From assembly GCF_002499975.2 (NCBI RefSeq), contig NZ_CP052766.1:3286001-3350000 (forward strand): 64,000 nucleotides of DNA, written 5' to 3'. Both the position numbers and the translations under genes were made by a program. Within the stretch, counting starts at the first letter, position 1. Each line of letters begins with the position of its first letter. Below, one piece after another: positions 55,624-64,000 of the stretch. This DNA is from Alteromonas pelagimontana (GTDB lineage Bacteria > Pseudomonadota > Gammaproteobacteria > Enterobacterales > Alteromonadaceae). Below the pieces are notes generated by a model. It worked only from the letters and a program-made list of their open reading frames with translations. It was not told the origin of the DNA and searched no databases.

Positions 55624-55848
55624 GTGCTTGTATCGTCTTTGCTCGCAATCACGGTGGCAACTTTGGAAGTACGCTATGGATTGCCCGCCGTCAGCCTTTT
55701 TAGAGAAAAAGGGGATTCTTACTCACCGATTGGTTTTCGGTTATACCTGACGGTGTTACTCACTATTGAGATACTTGTGTTGGAACCAATTCGCAAATTA
55801 CACCACAGACGCTGGCAGCTCAGTCATCAACCACCCAATTACCGTTAG
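55624..55848 (+). CDS. Hypothetical small membrane fragment
   Basis: 74 residues with two hydrophobic stretches (SLLAITVATLEV and LYLTVLLTIEILVLEPIRKL). It overlaps the end of the convergent DUF3325-like gene by about 50 bp. I do not recognise it; it may be a C-terminal remnant of a larger gene rather than a real one. Confidence 0.25.
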   Translation: MLVSSLLAITVATLEVRYGLPAVSLFREKGDSYSPIGFRLYLTVLLTIEILVLEPIRKLHHRRWQLSHQPPNYR

Positions 55849-56085
55849 CGCACCTGCGTACATTAATATGCCAGCATAGTTCGACATAATGGCAAGTGGA
55901 ATAACAGGTAGCAGTAAACTTAACGCCAAAAGCTTTCGGCTTGCCGGAGATAATGAAACGTTGTTATGACGATTGACACGGGTTTTACCGGATAACTGGG
56001 CGCGCCTGGGATCGGATTTTGCCAACAACAAGATAATAAGCGCGCTGTAAATAATAAAGGGCAGGGTGGAGAGTAAATGATTCAT
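55798..56085 (-). CDS. DUF3325-like membrane protein
   Basis: A 95-residue protein with three hydrophobic helices (LPFIIYSALIILLLA, LALSLLLPVIPLAIM and AGILMYAGALTVIGWLM). Family assignment rests on context: it is last in a DUF3649-PepSY-DUF3325 order known from siderophore-receptor loci. Overlaps the PepSY gene by four bases (ATGA). A role in ferri-siderophore reduction or iron release is inferred only. Confidence 0.65.
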   Translation of the reverse strand: MNHLLSTLPFIIYSALIILLLAKSDPRRAQLSGKTRVNRHNNVSLSPASRKLLALSLLLPVIPLAIMSNYAGILMYAGALTVIGWLMTELPASVV

Positions 56086-57698
56086 TTGGCCATCTCCTGT
56101 TGCTCTATTGGTTGCGTTTGATTACCAGCCAGCTTGTTCCCTGGCTGTAGCAATGTGTAAAGCGCGTAAAAACACCAGCCCGCGCAAACCAGCAGAGCAA
56201 TATCAATAAACATCATAGCGATCATGTCTTGTTTTGCTGCTTCCAGCCAACCCTTGCCCGAACTGAGGAATCGTAATGCGGGCAGGGTAAGGCAAAACAC
56301 ACCGTTAGCGACAAATAACACCTGTTTAAGTACAGTTAGATTTTTTATCAGAAGAGACATCGCACTGATTACTGCGGCTGCAATAACAAATGAAAGCGGA
56401 GTCCATGCGCTTTGATTCAGTTCCATTTCGCCGCTTACAAAGAAACCGATTGCGCAGCTTAAAGAGCAAAGCGGCAGGCCATAGAACCCCCAGATACACA
56501 GACGGCTGAACCAGCGCCACGGCGTTTCACCTTTTTCGTTTCGAAAAGCATAAAGTTGTAGCCCGGTGATTGTGACATAACAGGCCGCCACGCCCAGGCT
56601 TATCCAGATAATCTTCGAAATCAGGCCAGCGAATGTGCCAAAATGAATGGGATATATCAGCGACATTATAACACTGCCGGCCGAAGGCACGGTGCCAACT
56701 TGCGGTTTGTATTCGACAAAACTACCGTCGGTGGCATCGTAAACTAGTTGTTCGAATCCTACTTTACCTTCGTGGGGCATAAAGAAAGCTGACATACTGG
56801 CAGATTCCGTCCCCCGGTGAGAAACGGTTATGAAGTAGGGCACCGAAGACTGGCGTTCTGCCGCATCTGTCACCATCTTATTTAAATTCGCTGATTCCAG
56901 AGGCGCTTCACTTTTATTCTGCTGCTCGCCAACCAGCGTATACATCATGGCCTCTTGATCACCACCAAACGCGACTACGGCCATTGCTGGCAAACCGAAC
57001 GCGGTAGCAAAACTGAAAAAACTACCGGTAAAGGCCAGCAAAATTGCAAAAGGAATACTCCAGGTGCCTGCAACGGTGTGGGAATCGCGCTTAAGTGGCT
57101 TGCCGTCACGTTGCTTCCTGATCGCAAAAATATCCGTGAACAGATGACGATGCATCATAAAGCCAGACACCGCAGCAATAAGCATTGCGAGGCCCAAAAT
57201 ACCCGTGAGTATTAATCCCCATGGGGAAGGTATGTGTAATTCTGTATGAATGGCGACTAAAAACCGGCTTAGCGCATTGCTGTCGTCCTGCGCATATAAT
57301 TCGCTACCAAAACCGTCTTGCTGCGAGACAACCTCACCTTGCGAATTTACCAGATATTGCGTGCCGTATTCATCCATCTCGCCGGAAGGATTTTGCTTGT
57401 GAGTGTGGAAAAAATAAACCAGTTGCTGGCGGTGATTTTCATATAACGAAATTTCATCAAGGTAGTCCTGCTCAGTCATTGCTGCAAGGCGATTTACCGT
57501 ACTGTTTACATTGCTGGTGACGACCAGATTTTGATGACGGTTGCTATTCGACCACTCCCCAATTTCATCGGAAACTACAGCAACGGTGCCGGTGAAAATG
57601 ACAGCGTAAAGCAACATACCTAAAATGATGCCTGACCAAGTGTGCAGGCTAAGCAGAGCTTTGGCTTTCGAACGCATTGTGGGGGTGTTTTGATTCAT
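56082..57698 (-). CDS. PepSY-associated membrane protein (siderophore reduction-type)
   Basis: A 538-residue inner-membrane protein starting LLSLHTWSGIILGMLLYAVI, the typical PepSY_TM opening with a conserved His. It has several further helices, a large periplasmic PepSY region and late His-containing helices. Related proteins reduce siderophore-bound iron at the inner membrane. The start at 57698 was chosen over the earlier in-frame ATG at 57770, which lies inside the upstream gene. Fur-controlled by inference. Confidence 0.85.
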   Translation of the reverse strand: MNQNTPTMRSKAKALLSLHTWSGIILGMLLYAVIFTGTVAVVSDEIGEWSNSNRHQNLVVTSNVNSTVNRLAAMTEQDYLDEISLYENHRQQLVYFFHTHKQNPSGEMDEYGTQYLVNSQGEVVSQQDGFGSELYAQDDSNALSRFLVAIHTELHIPSPWGLILTGILGLAMLIAAVSGFMMHRHLFTDIFAIRKQRDGKPLKRDSHTVAGTWSIPFAILLAFTGSFFSFATAFGLPAMAVVAFGGDQEAMMYTLVGEQQNKSEAPLESANLNKMVTDAAERQSSVPYFITVSHRGTESASMSAFFMPHEGKVGFEQLVYDATDGSFVEYKPQVGTVPSAGSVIMSLIYPIHFGTFAGLISKIIWISLGVAACYVTITGLQLYAFRNEKGETPWRWFSRLCIWGFYGLPLCSLSCAIGFFVSGEMELNQSAWTPLSFVIAAAVISAMSLLIKNLTVLKQVLFVANGVFCLTLPALRFLSSGKGWLEAAKQDMIAMMFIDIALLVCAGWCFYALYTLLQPGNKLAGNQTQPIEQQEMAK

Positions 57699-57703
57699 AG
57701 TTG

Positions 57704-57988
57704 TTAGCCTAAAAATTGGAAGGCGAGGACGACGCTGTTCACGATAAACAGCGCCAGCAACAGCCCCCACGCTTTACGCATATCGTTAGCCAGGTATGTG
57801 TAAAAAAATAATGCAGCCCAGATTAAGGGAAACATAACCAAAGGCATGACGATGTTATTCACATTGCCAGCGCCGGGGGGAAACCAGGCGGCCATAGCCA
57901 GCATTACCAGCAGAGATACCAGCAGGGTAGCTGGGCCACTAAGCCAGAAACGGCCGTTTTTAAAAAGTAATCCGGTTGATGTCGTCAT
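57704..57988 (-). CDS. DUF3649-like membrane protein
   Basis: A 94-residue membrane protein with three hydrophobic segments. VMFPLIWAALFFYTYLA matches the DUF3649 pattern as I remember it. First gene of the unit; PepSY starts 5 bp after its stop. Upstream, a Fur-like core lies about 130 bp from the start. Confidence 0.7.
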   Translation of the reverse strand: MTTSTGLLFKNGRFWLSGPATLLVSLLVMLAMAAWFPPGAGNVNNIVMPLVMFPLIWAALFFYTYLANDMRKAWGLLLALFIVNSVVLAFQFLG

Positions 57989-58113
57989 AGCCAGGTTCCC
58001 TAATCGGTACGCAAAACAAATTACCTGACTTTGTCGATGTATTCTGGCTGCGTTTATGTATGTAAAATAACTTTCCGTTAACCGGCAGTGTACAAGAAAT
58101 ATACTACGATAGA

Positions 58114-58126
58114 AATGAGAATCATT
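58114..58126. promoter_or_regulatory. Fur-box core for the DUF3649-PepSY-DUF3325 unit
   Basis: AATGAGAATCATT matches 12 of 13 bases of the Fur core AATGATAATCATT. It lies in the 230 bp between the receptor gene and DUF3649, about 126 bp before the latter, and suggests a separate iron-repressed promoter. Confidence 0.65.
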
Positions 58127-58167
58127 CCTTGTCTTATGTGCCTCTATTTATGTCCAAGTCAGTCGCG

Positions 58168-58196
58168 AAGGGCACTAACAATCTTGTAGTGCCCTT
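58168..58196. terminator. Hairpin after the siderophore receptor gene
   Basis: Perfect 10-bp stem AAGGGCACTA/TAGTGCCCTT with a 9-base loop, 24 bp beyond the receptor stop. On the transcribed (minus) strand no U-tract follows, so it may slow rather than end transcription. Confidence 0.5.
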
Positions 58197-58219
58197 TAAC
58201 GAATCTTCTGTTCTTTAGA

Positions 58220-60352
58220 TTAATAAGCCCAGCGAAGTGTCAGGCTATAGTCAGTGGGTGAGCCGTAGAAAGCCTGCTCGGTTCGAACGGAACTTAGGTA
58301 TTCTTCGTCTGTAATGTTGTCCAGATTCAGACTAAGAGATAGCTGTTCATTAAAGCTGTACTGAACATAGCCGCCGATAAGCGCGTAGCTATCTTGAGTA
58401 ATACGGCCGTAAGCGGAGTCGAAATACATTTCACTTTGCCAACGGACAGAAATACCGGCGTTTAGCTTTTCTTGCCATTGCGGCGCGTAATCGATAAGCA
58501 GTTTAAATGTTCTGCGCGGAATAAATGTGCGAGCTTCATCGCCATTTTCGTCATCCATGGTTAAGGCAGTAAAGCCGCCCTGAAGCGATAATTCTTCAGT
58601 GAGGTTGCCTGAGACTTCAATTTCAACACCATTGGAGTCTACGGTTACGCCTCTGTAGAGCGAATAATCGAAGTCGTCCGAGTAATCGTCGTCATCAACG
58701 CCGTCACCATCGCCGTATTCGATGAATTCGTAGAGGTTTTCCTGTTCTGTTCGAAAGACCGCGACACTGATAAGAAAATTATTTTCAAACTGCTTCTTCA
58801 GGCCCATTTCATAGCTGCGGCCTTCCGCAGATCCAAGCGGCTCAAGGTCTTCATTCAAATAATACTGCGGTTGGTAAATGTCGCTGTAGCTACCGTAAAT
58901 ATTGAGATTATCGATAACCTCCCAGGTAAAGCCGATATAAGGGCTACTGCCATCTTCCGTGGTAGACGTCGAAACCCCCCAGGATTCTCCCTCGTTTTCG
59001 TAATCAACAAAACTGGCGCCGAGTATAAGATCGAAGGTTTCAGTAACGGCTAACTGCACCGCGCCATAAAAGCGATTGAGCGAGACATCAGTAAAACCAG
59101 CTTTATACGGCGCTTCCCACTCTGGTCTCGCTACTTCATTTGCTGCCCAACCAGGAAATGTGGGCATGATATCAAAACCACTTAACGCGGTAGAATCAAG
59201 ATCCAGTGTGTCAGCATCAGCAAGGCTGATACCGAGATTAAAGGAATGCTCCATTCCCCAGGCTTCAAACGTGCCCTGAAGTGTATTATCCCAAATTAAC
59301 GTATCATCTTCAGCGTAGAACTTGCCTGGATAGCCCAACAGGCCCAATCCCGTCTCACGGTCCAATCCAGTGTTGGAGTAGGTGTAAAATAATTCAGAGT
59401 CATCTTCGTATTGCGTATAATTAAGCTTACTGGTGAAATAGAAATTATCAGTGATGTACCAGCTGAGTTCAGCAAAAGCATTTTCACTTAACGTATCCCA
59501 GTAGCTCCATTCCATTGCCGAGGTGGTTGAAACAGGAAAATCAACCTGAGTGCCATCTGAATAAATTAACGGTACAGCTCCCCAGGTGACGCCGTCGCTG
59601 TTGTTATCCTGATAGGTGTAGCCGAACGTCAGGGTGACAGAATCGCTTATCTGCCCATCTACCACACCGTACAGTACCGTTCTGTTGTTTTCGTAGTAAT
59701 CTAACCAGCTTTCTTTATCCTGATGAACAATTACCGCCCGCGCCGCCCAGCTACCCGAATCTGTCAGCGGCGTTGATACATCGGCTACCGCTCGTAAATT
59801 CGACCAGCGGCCCGCTGTCACCGCTACGCTGGCTTGGGCATCGTTGTGGGGGCGTTTTCTGACATAATTTACCGTTCCCGAAGGGTTTCCTAATCCGGTG
59901 ATCAGGCCGTTAGAGCCACGCAAAAATTCTACTTTTTCGTAGATTGCGGTGTCCAGATCGCCCACAAAAATATCGCCAAAGGGAATGCCGGAACCATCGA
60001 CGTGCATACTGGTAATATCAAAGCCGCGGGCATTGAAATAGGTACGGTCGGTTTCGGATTGGTCAACATTGATACCGGTGACTTGCCTGAAAAGGCTGTT
60101 GATATCACTAAGGTTATAGTCAGATATCAGACCTTCTTCGATTATCGACATAGACTGCGGCGTATCAAAACTATCCAAGCCCAAGCCGGTCGCCCCCGAA
60201 CTTATTCGCTGGGTACGGCTTTCAACGATACGAATGACTTCAATATCATCAGTTTCCTTAGTTGCTTCTTCATTCGTTGGTAGTGATGCTTGTGCTTGAA
60301 CGCCAAACGCCAACATGATGGGCGATAGCGCAAAAATCTTCTTATTGGTCAT
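58220..60352 (-). CDS. TonB-dependent siderophore receptor (FhuE/FpvA-type)
   Basis: A 710-residue outer-membrane receptor. Signal peptide (MTNKKIFALSPIMLAFGVQA), TonB box region (DDIEVIRIVESRTQRISSG), plug (YFNARGFDITSMHVDG, EFLRGSNGLITGLGNPSGTV NYV) and barrel ending in GSPTDYSLTLRWAY. The start at 60352 was preferred to 60406, which precedes the signal peptide. It lies behind a Fur-like box and next to PepSY-type reduction genes. The siderophore is unknown. Confidence 0.92.
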   Translation of the reverse strand: MTNKKIFALSPIMLAFGVQAQASLPTNEEATKETDDIEVIRIVESRTQRISSGATGLGLDSFDTPQSMSIIEEGLISDYNLSDINSLFRQVTGINVDQSETDRTYFNARGFDITSMHVDGSGIPFGDIFVGDLDTAIYEKVEFLRGSNGLITGLGNPSGTVNYVRKRPHNDAQASVAVTAGRWSNLRAVADVSTPLTDSGSWAARAVIVHQDKESWLDYYENNRTVLYGVVDGQISDSVTLTFGYTYQDNNSDGVTWGAVPLIYSDGTQVDFPVSTTSAMEWSYWDTLSENAFAELSWYITDNFYFTSKLNYTQYEDDSELFYTYSNTGLDRETGLGLLGYPGKFYAEDDTLIWDNTLQGTFEAWGMEHSFNLGISLADADTLDLDSTALSGFDIMPTFPGWAANEVARPEWEAPYKAGFTDVSLNRFYGAVQLAVTETFDLILGASFVDYENEGESWGVSTSTTEDGSSPYIGFTWEVIDNLNIYGSYSDIYQPQYYLNEDLEPLGSAEGRSYEMGLKKQFENNFLISVAVFRTEQENLYEFIEYGDGDGVDDDDYSDDFDYSLYRGVTVDSNGVEIEVSGNLTEELSLQGGFTALTMDDENGDEARTFIPRRTFKLLIDYAPQWQEKLNAGISVRWQSEMYFDSAYGRITQDSYALIGGYVQYSFNEQLSLSLNLDNITDEEYLSSVRTEQAFYGSPTDYSLTLRWAY

Positions 60353-60419
60353 GATGTTCTCTGCAGGTTGAGTGGTTTTGCATAGCGCGAGCAGTATAAA
60401 ATACAAAAGTTAATTATTA

Positions 60420-60440
60420 AATGGTAATTGTTATCATTTG
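60420..60440. promoter_or_regulatory. Fur box of the siderophore receptor
   Basis: On the minus strand the region reads AAATGATAACAATTACCATT, close to the 19-bp Fur consensus GATAATGATAATCATTATC. It lies about 70 bp upstream of the receptor start. The remainder of 60441-60712 holds no gene I would support. Confidence 0.65.
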
Positions 60441-60712
60441 TATCTTTGTGTTTGGATGACCGTAGTTGGAAGTTGTTTAAATGGCTTAAAACAACCGATC
60501 CCTTCAGTGCGGTTGCTAAAGACAATCGCAGCCAAACAATGCGTGGGGTTGGTTATTTCGAAATAGCAAAGAAAAGGGAATGGCTGGCTGAAGGCCAACA
60601 GGATGCGGGATTGGTAACCCGCACAGGTAGGACGTTATACTGCAACTGATATTTGATTGCTTACAGCGCTATGGAGCTGCCGTTTCAAATTTGAAAAGAA
60701 GTTAACGCTTCA

Positions 60713-61501
60713 TTACTCCCCTTTTGATTTTGCTGCCTCTGCCTCTTGTACGCCCGGTATATCCTGCGTAGGTCGTGGAAACTTGCCTGAAAGTTCGTCT
60801 ACACCGTACTGAGGTTTGGCGCGGTCAACGAATTCGGCTCGCTCCCGGCGCTTCTCGCCAGTGTTCAGATTCATGCGCGCGTCCCGGCTTTCCAACAATT
60901 CCGGCTGCGCTTCACCATCCCGGTTGAATGACCATGCCAGCATAGGCTTGCCGAGCGGAAGTGTGGTACCCGTTTCATCCCGGGTGTCCCAAAGATGCCA
61001 GGTCTTTCCATAGCTGTTCATCTTTCTTCGCATCAACTCTTCTTCGGCGACATCAGGAATCCCTGGGGCAATTAGCTGACCAGAAAGAATTTCATAATTA
61101 TGCGGATGCCAATATTGACGCTCCTCCACAGGCAAAGTACTAAAGAGTCGCTCAGATATGATGTATTCCACGCCATTAAGATTGGCATCAGCCGCATTGC
61201 CGTCAAATAATGCACACTGCGCAAAATCTTCGTTTACCTGCCGGCAAAAGTGATGCGCCTCCATCTGGTGGTCTGGATCGGCTTTCATCGGGTGAAATCC
61301 TACCAGATAGACATCCATTCCAGTTAATGGTGCATTGTTTTGTAATACAGCGGCCCCAATTTCCAGCGCGTCAGTAACCGTGCTTTCATCTTGCCCAGGT
61401 GGCGTGATCTGCGGCTTGGAGTCGGTGCAGGCAGATAACGTAAATAGCATGATGACAGGCGCAAGTACATTGTTAAGCGGACTGCTTATCTTGTTCAACA
61501 T
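60713..61501 (-). CDS. OBAP/DUF1264-family lipoprotein
   Basis: 262 residues. Lipoprotein signal with lipobox LSAC. The conserved body matches oil-body-associated (DUF1264) proteins: MDVYLVGFHPMKADPDHQME, HHFCRQVNEDFAQCALFDG, ANLNGVEYIISERLFSTLP and WHPHNYEILSGQL. These occur in plants and in some bacteria; the bacterial role is unknown. Acidic/charged C-terminal tail. Confidence 0.82.
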   Translation of the reverse strand: MLNKISSPLNNVLAPVIMLFTLSACTDSKPQITPPGQDESTVTDALEIGAAVLQNNAPLTGMDVYLVGFHPMKADPDHQMEAHHFCRQVNEDFAQCALFDGNAADANLNGVEYIISERLFSTLPVEERQYWHPHNYEILSGQLIAPGIPDVAEEELMRRKMNSYGKTWHLWDTRDETGTTLPLGKPMLAWSFNRDGEAQPELLESRDARMNLNTGEKRRERAEFVDRAKPQYGVDELSGKFPRPTQDIPGVQEAEAAKSKGE

Positions 61502-61637
61502 AGGGGCTCCGGCGTGATTATGTGGCAGAGGCGGGCAGCGAAAGCATCGCTGGCTTTATTTAAAGTTTGGCACAAATGAAGCGCCTTGCAACAATCTTAC
61601 TGAATCATCCGGTAAAATACTGAAGCGGTTTATCAGG

Positions 61638-62453
61638 TCAAAAACTGTACGTCATCCTGACACCGTACTCTATATCTGTTTCTTCAACGTTAGTGAAAGG
61701 GGAGGAATCATGATCAACCTCGGCTTCGACGTTCAGCGACAATGTTTGGGTGATTTTGAACTCAATCCCGGAAATGACTATCGCCCGAAAGTTCTTGATA
61801 TCGTCAACCGCTGGCTGATAGTAAAGCGTAAGGTAGGCATCAAAAGGAAATTGTGTACGACGTCCGTACAGGAACTTCGCGTAAAAATTGGCTCTGGTTG
61901 TACTGACCTCGGCGTTATTACTGAGCGATTCTTCCACTTCATAGAAGGCGCCGAGCCCCAATAAAGTGTTGATTTCTGACGATTCTGACTGCCTGTTGTA
62001 ACGCCAGCGCACACCGCCACCGGCGAGCTTGCGACTGGAAAGATCGGCTATATCATCATACTCGTACTGAATAAAGAGCTCGGAATCAACGTTCGGACGG
62101 AAAAAGTCATTTCTAATCCAGCGCAGATGGCTGTAAAAATCATCTTCATCTTTAAGATCATTGGTTTCTGAATAGTTATAGTCCGTAATAAATATAAACG
62201 AATTTGCTAGGTGCCCATAGCGAATAATACTGCTTAAACTGTATTCCCTTTCTTCTTTGTTCCCAGACTGCCCGTTTAGACTGATCCCAACATTGCCGCT
62301 AAATCCTTCTTCGGCAACGTTGGATTGATCCACCGGTACAATCGCATTCGCAACGTTGCTTACCAGCAGGTAACAAGAAAATAGAATAAAGAGTAGGGTG
62401 GATCTTACTGGCAAACTGAATTCCTCAACATTTACAACGTGTCTGTTTCGCAC
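61638..62453 (-). CDS. DUF481-type outer-membrane protein
   Basis: 271 residues with a signal peptide (cleavage near VANAIVP) and an all-beta DUF481 barrel: EEGFSGNVGISLNGQSGNK, DLSSRKLAGGGVRWRYNRQ and the terminal aromatic strand YGVRMTYSF. Function is unknown; related genes are induced by alkaline or salt stress in some bacteria. Confidence 0.85.
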   Translation of the reverse strand: MRNRHVVNVEEFSLPVRSTLLFILFSCYLLVSNVANAIVPVDQSNVAEEGFSGNVGISLNGQSGNKEEREYSLSSIIRYGHLANSFIFITDYNYSETNDLKDEDDFYSHLRWIRNDFFRPNVDSELFIQYEYDDIADLSSRKLAGGGVRWRYNRQSESSEINTLLGLGAFYEVEESLSNNAEVSTTRANFYAKFLYGRRTQFPFDAYLTLYYQPAVDDIKNFRAIVISGIEFKITQTLSLNVEAEVDHDSSPFTNVEETDIEYGVRMTYSF

Positions 62454-62953
62454 CTATAACGATACAAGTCTTACAATCACGAGTAAACCTGAACCTGCCG
62501 TCTTATAAGCTGATGGAAGGCTCCTTCGATCGCTGATTCCACGAATAGCTTAAATAGCAAAACATACAATTTTCATCATGTGATATAGCTTCGGTAAATG
62601 AGAAAGCCTTAAGCAATCAATGCATCTTAACAAACGGCGGGGAGCGGCTAAGGGAAAAGCGCTATTCATCAACCCGTAAATATTTATCACTATCGCAAGA
62701 AGAAACATTCCACACTGTAAATGTTACGAAGCACGTAGTAAGTGTTGCAGGAACATTTGCTGAATTTGTGTGCGCTTTTAATGCCTCTCTTCCTAAATTT
62801 TGTCCCACAGCGCCCGTGTGAAAAGTCATCAACTATAATCTATACGTTCGGTGAGAGCTGGCCTGATTATTGCGCTTAGAGGTTGCTAATCATCGAACAC
62901 TTCAATAGCTAAGTTATTAGTGACACACACTTTATTTAATCGAGGATTTCATT
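62454..62953. other. 500-bp intergenic region, nothing recognised
   Basis: Contains the promoter region of the divergent DUF481 gene and of the following plus-strand gene. The only signal I can defend is GAGG at 62942-62945, the ribosome binding site before ATG 62954. No RNA gene or repeat was found. Confidence 0.6.
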
Positions 62954-64000
62954 ATGGAAAGAGAAACACTTGGAACAACCGCGACAGCAGCGGCGACTTT
63001 TAACGAGGGGCATCGCGTAAGTTGGGGCGCCATCTTTGCCGGTGTTACCTTAATGGTCGCACTAAGTTGGCTACTATTATTGCTTGGCTCGGCTATCGGA
63101 GTGGGAATTGCGGATGCGACAGATTTATCGGCAATGGGCGATGGTCTTGGCATAGGATCTATCATTTGGATACTGATAAGCACTATTGTTGCTACCTTCG
63201 CGGGAGGATTACTGGCAGCTAAAATAGCGGGGATACTTGATGATCGTATCGGTGCGCTACATGGCCTTACCGTGTGGTCAGTCGGCACGTTGTTAATGGT
63301 TGTACTGGGGGCTTCTGGTATCGGTGGTGCAATGAACTCAATCGGAAACGCTTTAGGCACCGTTAATAAGGCGAGCGCATCTGTTGCCAGCACCGGCTCT
63401 GGTGAACAGAGTCTGATCCCCGATTCAGTAAAAACCAGCATTGCTGCAATCATAAAACGTCAAGCATCAAGCGTAATTAGTGAGACAAGTAGCGGAGAAA
63501 ATGGCCCCAGCCAAGGTGAAGTACAGTCAGCAATTGACTCGCTAAATGCAGAAGACGCAGGCGCTATTTCAAGTGCACTTATTTCCGGAGACACTGAAAA
63601 GGCACGTAACGAGCTAACACAACGCACCGAACTTAGTGATGATGAAATCAATTCGATTATTGAAGGTGCTAAAGAGCAAGCCGACAGCTGGAGCGAAAGT
63701 GATGATGCCCAGCAAGCGCAGAACTGGTTGAGTCAGCAGGTAGAAGATGTTCAGCGTTCGGTTAGCCAGTCGGTAAGCAATATGGCTGGCGGTGAAGTGT
63801 CCTCGCAAGAAGTCAGTCAAACATTAGAAGAGCTGGATTCAGAAACCATGATTTCAGCAGGGCAGTATCTGATAATGGGCGAACCTGACAGAGCTAAAGA
63901 TGTGTTGGCTGTTAATACTAACCTGTCTGAAAGTGAAGTCGAAGCCATTGTCGACGGTGCAGAAAAAGAAGCCAAGGAACTAATTTCTAAAGCTAAGGCT
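62954..64000 (+). CDS. Membrane protein with internal 57-residue repeats, 3' end cut by window
   Basis: The frame is open to the last base (349 residues seen). Two or three membrane helices occupy residues 20-125 (WGAIFAGVTLMVALSWLLLL, then IGSIIWILISTIVATFAGGL and LTVWSVGTLLMVVLGASGIG), followed by a polar, Ser/Glu-rich region. Residues 187-243 and 284-340 form a gapless internal repeat (17 of 57 identical, 97-residue period; LSDDEINSIIEGA versus LSESEVEAIVDGA). I do not recognise the function; it resembles proteins loosely named PhnA-like or YrzE-like at its N-terminus. Confidence 0.7.
   Translation, partial: MERETLGTTATAAATFNEGHRVSWGAIFAGVTLMVALSWLLLLLGSAIGVGIADATDLSAMGDGLGIGSIIWILISTIVATFAGGLLAAKIAGILDDRIGALHGLTVWSVGTLLMVVLGASGIGGAMNSIGNALGTVNKASASVASTGSGEQSLIPDSVKTSIAAIIKRQASSVISETSSGENGPSQGEVQSAIDSLNAEDAGAISSALISGDTEKARNELTQRTELSDDEINSIIEGAKEQADSWSESDDAQQAQNWLSQQVEDVQRSVSQSVSNMAGGEVSSQEVSQTLEELDSETMISAGQYLIMGEPDRAKDVLAVNTNLSESEVEAIVDGAEKEAKELISKAKA

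Noticed and set aside
60428..60649. Small plus-strand ORF (73 codons) after the siderophore receptor promoter.
   Set aside because: No ribosome binding site, no recognisable domain, overlaps the Fur box.
62932..63453. Long minus-strand frame (173 codons) opposite the last gene.
   Set aside because: Antisense to the repeat-containing membrane protein, which has a ribosome binding site and clear helices; the antisense frame is Ser/Pro/Ile-biased as expected for a shadow.

Overview
The window looks like chromosomal DNA of a marine gammaproteobacterium, most likely Alteromonadales (Alteromonadaceae-like). This is inferred from gene content and order, not from a database search. The pointers are alaS-csrA-tRNA-Ser(GCU)-tRNA-Arg(ACG), a psp regulon abutting sapABCDF, phhA-tyrR next to a homogentisate pathway, a Na+-pumping oxaloacetate decarboxylase, and several large TonB-dependent receptors. 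Most of the window is ordinary housekeeping and catabolic DNA. The accessory part runs from about 45.8 to 55.8 kb.

Layout. 0-6.6 kb: methionine block. metA lies behind tandem MetJ boxes, followed by a methionine synthase split into two ORFs by one in-frame TAA, an overlapping DUF938 methyltransferase, and convergent metR. 6.9-12.7 kb: an OxyR-like LysR regulator that lacks the peroxidatic cysteine, divergent from two tandem carbonic anhydrase + SulP transporter pairs. Both pairs carry the same 49-bp upstream element, which suggests one regulator for two bicarbonate-uptake units. 12.7-20.2 kb: M13 peptidase, FemAB/GNAT-like protein, recX, alaS, csrA and three tRNAs. 20.9-24.1 kb: oadGAB sodium pump.

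24.1-32.2 kb: pspF-sapABCDF on the minus strand with start/stop overlaps, divergent from pspABC behind a sigma54-type promoter. 32.4-42.5 kb: aromatic amino acid catabolism (phhA, tyrR with a perfect TyrR box, hpd-hmgA-fahA-maiA, kynA), together with an Lrp-type regulator facing leucine dehydrogenase, the 4.5S SRP RNA and a ComFB-like gene. Phe goes to Tyr (phhA), Tyr to fumarate + acetoacetate (hpd to maiA) and Trp to N-formylkynurenine (kynA).

42.5-55.8 kb: two large TonB-dependent receptors that share promoter and leader sequence, separated by a frameshifted but structurally complete IS982-family insertion. These are followed by an IS200-type element, decayed gene fragments, a DUF4136 lipoprotein, a permease pseudogene, and a GH43 + esterase pair that looks like a polysaccharide-degradation remnant. 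55.8-60.4 kb: iron module with a siderophore receptor and DUF3649-PepSY-DUF3325 membrane proteins, each transcription unit behind its own Fur-like box. 60.7-64 kb: an OBAP/DUF1264 lipoprotein, a DUF481 outer-membrane protein and a truncated membrane protein with internal repeats.

No CRISPR array, prophage or obvious defence system is visible. The strongest candidate for something under-described is the duplicated CA-SulP module with its Cys-less OxyR-like regulator and shared operator.
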